Shown here: positions 60,391 through 64,000 of the stretch, in pieces
Layout: each line of letters opens with the position of its first letter
How positions within the stretch are numbered: position 1 is the first letter of the stretch
DNA from: Eopsaltria australis
Lineage: Eukaryota; Chordata; Aves; Passeriformes; Petroicidae
Length of the DNA stretch: 64,000 bases
Reading direction: 5' to 3'
Assembly (NCBI GenBank): GCA_034509425.1
Contig: JAVTVJ010001852.1
Span: 62,001-126,000 of the forward strand
Translations under genes and position numbers: made by a program
Notes under the pieces: generated by a model
What the model saw: the letters and a program-made list of their open reading frames with translations, nothing else
Told to the model about the DNA's origin: nothing
Database searches by the model: none

Positions 60391-60612
60391 GGTTTTGGGT
60401 TGGTTCGTAATGCTTTGTGCTCTGCCTTTAGTTTCTCCCCTATCTGCTGTCTCTAGCTCATTCTGAGCCCGCTAAGTGAAGCATCATCACAACCAGTGAG
60501 CACTCGGGATGCAAAATCCTTCCTTTAGGAAAAGAGCGAGCGCTGTCTGCAAGCTTCTCTCTCTGTCTCGTCCCCCCTGTCTCTCCCGGTCTCTCTCTCG
60601 CTGGCTGGCTCG
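60365..60612 (-). other. Putative ARHGEF9 leader or first intron
   Basis: Purine-rich on the minus strand with GAGAGAGA and GGGGGG runs near 60540-60600, typical of a bird 5' leader close to a CpG island. It has no extended frame in phase with the microprotein. Whether it is retained as leader depends on the 60364 acceptor. Confidence 0.4.
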
Positions 60613-60621
60613 CTTTTTAAT
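60613..60621 (-). promoter_or_regulatory. TATA-like element
   Basis: ATTAAAAAG on the minus strand sits at the left edge of the CpG island. A start site about 30 nt downstream (near 60585) would be expected if it is functional. CpG-island promoters often lack TATA, so this is tentative. Confidence 0.3.
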
Positions 60622-60887
60622 TCGTCAAGCCAGTGCAGATACGGAGCCCGTGTGAGTGTGACAGCTCTGCAAGCTGCTGCGGCTGCATCCCTCGGAGCGA
60701 GGCGGACCCTGGCGCATACTAATCAGCTCCAGTGACCAGGCAGCGACGGCATCCTGGCTGTCACTCAAACGCAGAAGGAAGCGCTGGCTCCATAAATACG
60801 CGAGGCTTCCGCCCGCCGTGACAGCGAGCGCCACGCAGCCGCGGCTCTGCCCCTGCTCCCGAGGCGGCGGAGATGCTCCGGCCGGGT

Positions 60888-60957
60888 GGCGGCTCCAAAG
60901 CGGTTCCAAAGCGGCTCCGAGGCGGCTCCGAGGCGGCTCCGAGGCGGCTCCGAGGCT
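60888..60957. repeat. 11-bp CpG-rich tandem repeat in the promoter island
   Basis: About six copies of an 11-bp unit (cggctccgagg, with two variants cggctccaaag and cggttccaaag) lie in the CpG island. Each unit carries two CpGs, so copy number would change CpG dosage of the promoter. Confidence 0.85.
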
Positions 60958-62429
60958 GCTCCCAGCGCTCCCAGCCGCGCACATCCCGCTCCGCACCGCC
61001 CCGGGATGCGGCTGCCCTGGAAGCGCCCGGATGCCCTGGGAATCAGGAGCCCCGAGAGCCGGAGTCATGCCGGGAGCCCGCTCGGAACAGGGAGGGGAGC
61101 AGGAGCAAAGCGGCCAAAATAACAAAAAGGCAACTCTTGGTAACCTGGGAATTCGCTGTGAGCCCGAAATGTGGGAATTGGGTGGGGGGAATGATGTTTT
61201 AGCCCTGTACAATCATCCTCCCATCACTCCCATCACCTCTCCCCTCAGCACTGCACTGGCTGTCTCCATCTAAGAGTTAAACTGAATTCTGAGTCTACAG
61301 AGATCTATAAAAGAGGGGGAGGACAGATGGAGGATCTTTATTCCTTCTGCAGCAGCCAGAAATGCTCATTCCTACATTAAAACCACACAAACACACTCTC
61401 AGGGTTTATGGCCCAGGTGCCAGGTGCTATCCCAAACCCCAATCTGAGCTCCCAGAACCAGCGGGTACCTCCGAGAGGCATCACAACGCACACAAACCAG
61501 ATACACTCAGCTGGAAAAAGCAAATGATTTCCCAGACAAAGACAAATATAGAAATGCTGCCAATGCATATGCATAACGCACTAAAATGTGCATCCGGGGG
61601 CTGAGCACGGCACCTTCCAGGAAACCTGCGCCTCCGAGCAGACACGAGGCCAGCAGGCACCAAAGCAGCACCTCCTTGGTTCTCCTGCAGCAAATGGTGG
61701 GAGCTGGGGAGGAATTTCATGTCTAAACGTGGCCAGCTTCACGTTTTAACCTCAGTCCCAGCAGCAAGGGGCAGCCTGTCCTGCCTGCAGTGATGCTCCT
61801 GCCCCAGGTCACCACTCACACCAACCAAACCCAGCTCTTTAATGCAAGGCTTATTTTCATTTTCTTCCTTTGCCAGAGGGCTCCCTCAAAAACAGGAGGG
61901 TCCTGTATCCACCCCAAACACCATCAAAGGAGAGGCAGTGTCAGGACTGGGTCTCCCTCCCTGGCCTCCACTCAGACCCGCTGGTTTGTGCCAGCCCAGC
62001 CCTCAGGCAGCAGCACCCTGCTCATTTCTGAGCAGCTCTGGAGCACGTGCCTGATGTGTCTGTAGATGCAGAGGGTGGGTTGTGTTGAGCACTGTTAGAA
62101 ACAAGAACAGTTTGGGATCCTTTGGTGGTTTATTTTGGGTGGTAAGAGCCAGCCAGAGGCTCTCTGCAGCATCTGAGGCCCCTGCTCTGTCCAGGCAGGG
62201 TGTTTCCCATCCAGGAGCACAGTGAAAAGCCCTTTTTCACCTGTATTATCACAGGAAGCTGCTTTAAAGCTGCCCCAGGCTGCCCTGTTAGCACGCTGAA
62301 TGCCAGGCTGGATCCAGGTGATGGATCTGCTTCATCCCCAGCTTCCAAACCTGCTTTTTCTATCAAGGATCCATTTTTAGGACAGCCAGTCTGTCTGATG
62401 TAATTTTAGACTAATCAGAATAGCAAACA

Positions 62430-62476
62430 CAGAATGATTCAGGTTGGAAGGGACCTTGGAGATCGTTTAGCTCCAG
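62430..62476 (-). mobile_element. CR1 terminal fragment
   Basis: Reads acagaatgattcaggttgg and aagggaccttggagatcg, the complement of the CR1 3' tail. Only about 45 bp remain. Confidence 0.75.
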
Positions 62477-63182
62477 CACATAATAGATGTGGAATATTTA
62501 TTATTATTGCTACCATCCTTTCCCAAAACAACACAGGCAATTTTCCAAAACATAAACCTGAACTTAGAAAAAAACAGCCAGGAAATTCCAGTTTCAGAAG
62601 CAGCAACGACTTGCCCTAAACCTACAACCAGCCCGAATTCAGAGGCATTTTATGGCCGGTTTATCTTTTCCTCCAAACTGCAGTGAGCACAGAGGGAGCC
62701 TGGGTGTGGAGCCCCGAGGAGATGTTGGAAGAAGCCCAGAGGAGATTTCTGCTGGTCCACATCCCCTCCCCATGGCCTGGGGACCCTCAGCAGGCACAGC
62801 CCATCCCCGGCTCTGTCTCCTGGAGGTGCCAGCGAGGTTTCAGGGCAGAACCCGAGCTGTTGCGCGGAGCCAGGGGAGCAAAAGCAGCGCAGGGGGAGCA
62901 GCAGAGGCTGGGAAACCTCGAGAACAAAGGTGCACACCTCACACATGCTCACTGGCCGCTTCCGGAGCCGAACGGGAGCGCTCCAGTGCCAGCACCGAGC
63001 CTGGGGCTGGCATCCTGCGAGAGCTGAGCCACTCAGAGCGCGGGGGAGGGCACGGAATGTGAGCACAGCCACAGAGCCAGCCCCTCCCGAGCTGCCGGCC
63101 CCAAAACCCCACCACGGCTGTGTCAGGAGCCGCGGGAGGCTGCGGGGACCCCTCTGCTGTGCTGGCTGCTCTGGGGAGGCTG

Positions 63183-63239
63183 GAGGATGCTGCATCCCGG
63201 GGGATGCTGCATCCCGGGGGGCTCCGCCGCAGCATCCCC
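63183..63239. repeat. Direct and inverted repeat of ggatgctgcatcccgg
   Basis: Two adjacent copies of ggatgctgcatcccggg are followed by the complement gcagcatcccc at 63229-63239. The arm 63200-63210 pairs with 63229-63239 across an 18-nt loop. Confidence 0.85.
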
Positions 63240-63742
63240 TTCCCCGGGTCAAACAGCCCGAAAAGATCAGGCAGGAACGCCCCGGGTGCCTCCCCTCACC
63301 CAGGGCCGGGTTTGGGGCTCCAGAGGAGGCTGTGTGTGTGTGTAACAGCAGCACAAACAGATTTACTGCAGAGAAGCTTCTGTTTAAATTATATTCGCAG
63401 TATTCCCAACAGTACTTGCTGCTTTATATAATTTCCCGAGCCTTCTGCGTGCACTAAATGTTAATTTTACTACGAAAATGGATGGGACCTTGTCTTAGAA
63501 ACCTTCCTGATAAAGCACACCTACACAGCAGGGGTTTATATAAAACCACGGGGAAGCTGAACTCCGTGGAACGCTTTCTGGGAAGTTTGGGCTAACCTTC
63601 TGCACCGAGCCAAACGAGGAACGGGCAGATCTGTACCAGTTACATAAAACACCACGTCCGTCACTGCACAGAACGCGCCCTGACCCTGCAGGAGCTTTGG
63701 GGAGCACAGCTTGTGATGCGGGATCAGAAAGGAGACTGGAAT

Positions 63743-63769
63743 TTCAGCACCTCTGCGGAGGGACAGCAG
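63743..63769 (+). promoter_or_regulatory. RE1/NRSE-like site with expanded spacing
   Basis: The left half TTCAGCACC (63743-63751) and right half GGACAGCAG (63761-63769) match the two half-sites of the REST silencer element. They are separated by 9 nt instead of the canonical 2, within the range known for expanded RE1 sites. It lies about 3.4 kb upstream of a neuronal gene. Binding is inferred. Confidence 0.35.
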
Positions 63770-64000
63770 TCAGGGCAGCAGCCAGGGCTCCCATCGCATC
63801 CTTTCCATCTGCGCATCTCACATCACATCTATCACATCACACCTTTGTATCTGCACCCATCTGGTGGACACACGTGTGGGACGGGGAATTCTGCACTCCC
63901 AAATAACAGACAGACAGAGGGGCCCTGCACTGCCATTAATTACCATGCAGGAATTTTGGAGCAAGCCTAGGAAACGGAGGATGCCAAATCCTCCCGTGCG

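Larger units (their letters stand above)
60600..61110. promoter_or_regulatory. ARHGEF9: CpG-island promoter of ARHGEF9
   Basis: CpG dinucleotides are dense here and sparse in the rest of the window (for example GGAGCGAGGCGGACC, GCCGCGGC, GCGCGC-like blocks). The region lies immediately upstream of the leader exon, as expected of a broadly used vertebrate promoter. The plus-strand and minus-strand frames through it are GC-driven and lack recognisable domains. Confidence 0.75.
61111..64000. other. Region upstream of ARHGEF9
   Basis: No gene recognised to the right edge. Positions 62820-63310 are GC-rich with moderate CpG and could be a secondary regulatory region. Long frames through it (such as 62650-63354 minus) have no domain features. 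It contains the RE1-like site, a CR1 fragment and a small hairpin listed separately. Confidence 0.5.

Noticed and set aside
60625..61212. 195-codon minus-strand frame and overlapping plus-strand frames
   Set aside because: Lack of stops is explained by GC-rich CpG-island sequence and an 11-bp repeat; no domain is recognisable.
62650..63354. 234-codon minus-strand frame
   Set aside because: GC-rich region with low-complexity Pro/Gly/Ser/Ala composition, an equally long plus-strand competitor, and no motif.

Overview
This is a vertebrate nuclear window, almost certainly from a bird and probably a songbird. The support is a compact GC-rich genome with long introns, several 3'-truncated CR1 retrotransposon ends, no mammalian-type SINEs, many minisatellites and (CCAT)n arrays, and coding exons nearly identical to a conserved vertebrate gene. 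There is no bacterial or viral gene content.

One gene explains the layout: ARHGEF9 (collybistin, the brain Rho-GEF that places gephyrin and GABA-A/glycine receptors at inhibitory synapses). It lies on the minus strand, with its 5' end at the right. Reading right to left: a CpG-rich promoter (about 60600-61110); a leader exon ending at 59989 that carries the start codons Met-Thr-Leu; a 47.2 kb intron 1; the SH3 exon at 12607-12786; an 11.4 kb intron 2; and the exon opening the DH domain at 1027-1218. The rest of the gene continues past position 1. In birds this gene belongs to the block homologous to human Xq (chicken chromosome 4, songbird 4A); that placement is inference.

The most interesting object is in the leader exon. 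A 59-codon ORF at 60352-60173 (minus) would make a small single-pass membrane protein: a polar 34-residue N-terminus, a roughly 22-residue Val/Leu/Ile/Phe helix and a Gly-Thr-Arg end. It stops 175 nt before the collybistin ATG, in the same exon and strand, so the mRNA appears able to encode both a membrane microprotein and a synaptic scaffold regulator. Two shorter uORFs surround it. I do not recognise the protein, and whether it is already catalogued must be checked.

The second notable object is beside the DH exon. At least four extra copies of the last 30 nt of that exon together with its 5' splice site are tandemly arrayed in the following intron, giving a row of decoy donors.

The remainder is intronic: minisatellites (39-bp, 16/18-bp, 53-bp and about 151-bp units), three CCAT/ATGG arrays in opposite orientations, six CR1 fragments, simple repeats and AT-rich islands that could be conserved regulatory DNA. 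Most long open frames in the window are products of these repeats and are not genes.
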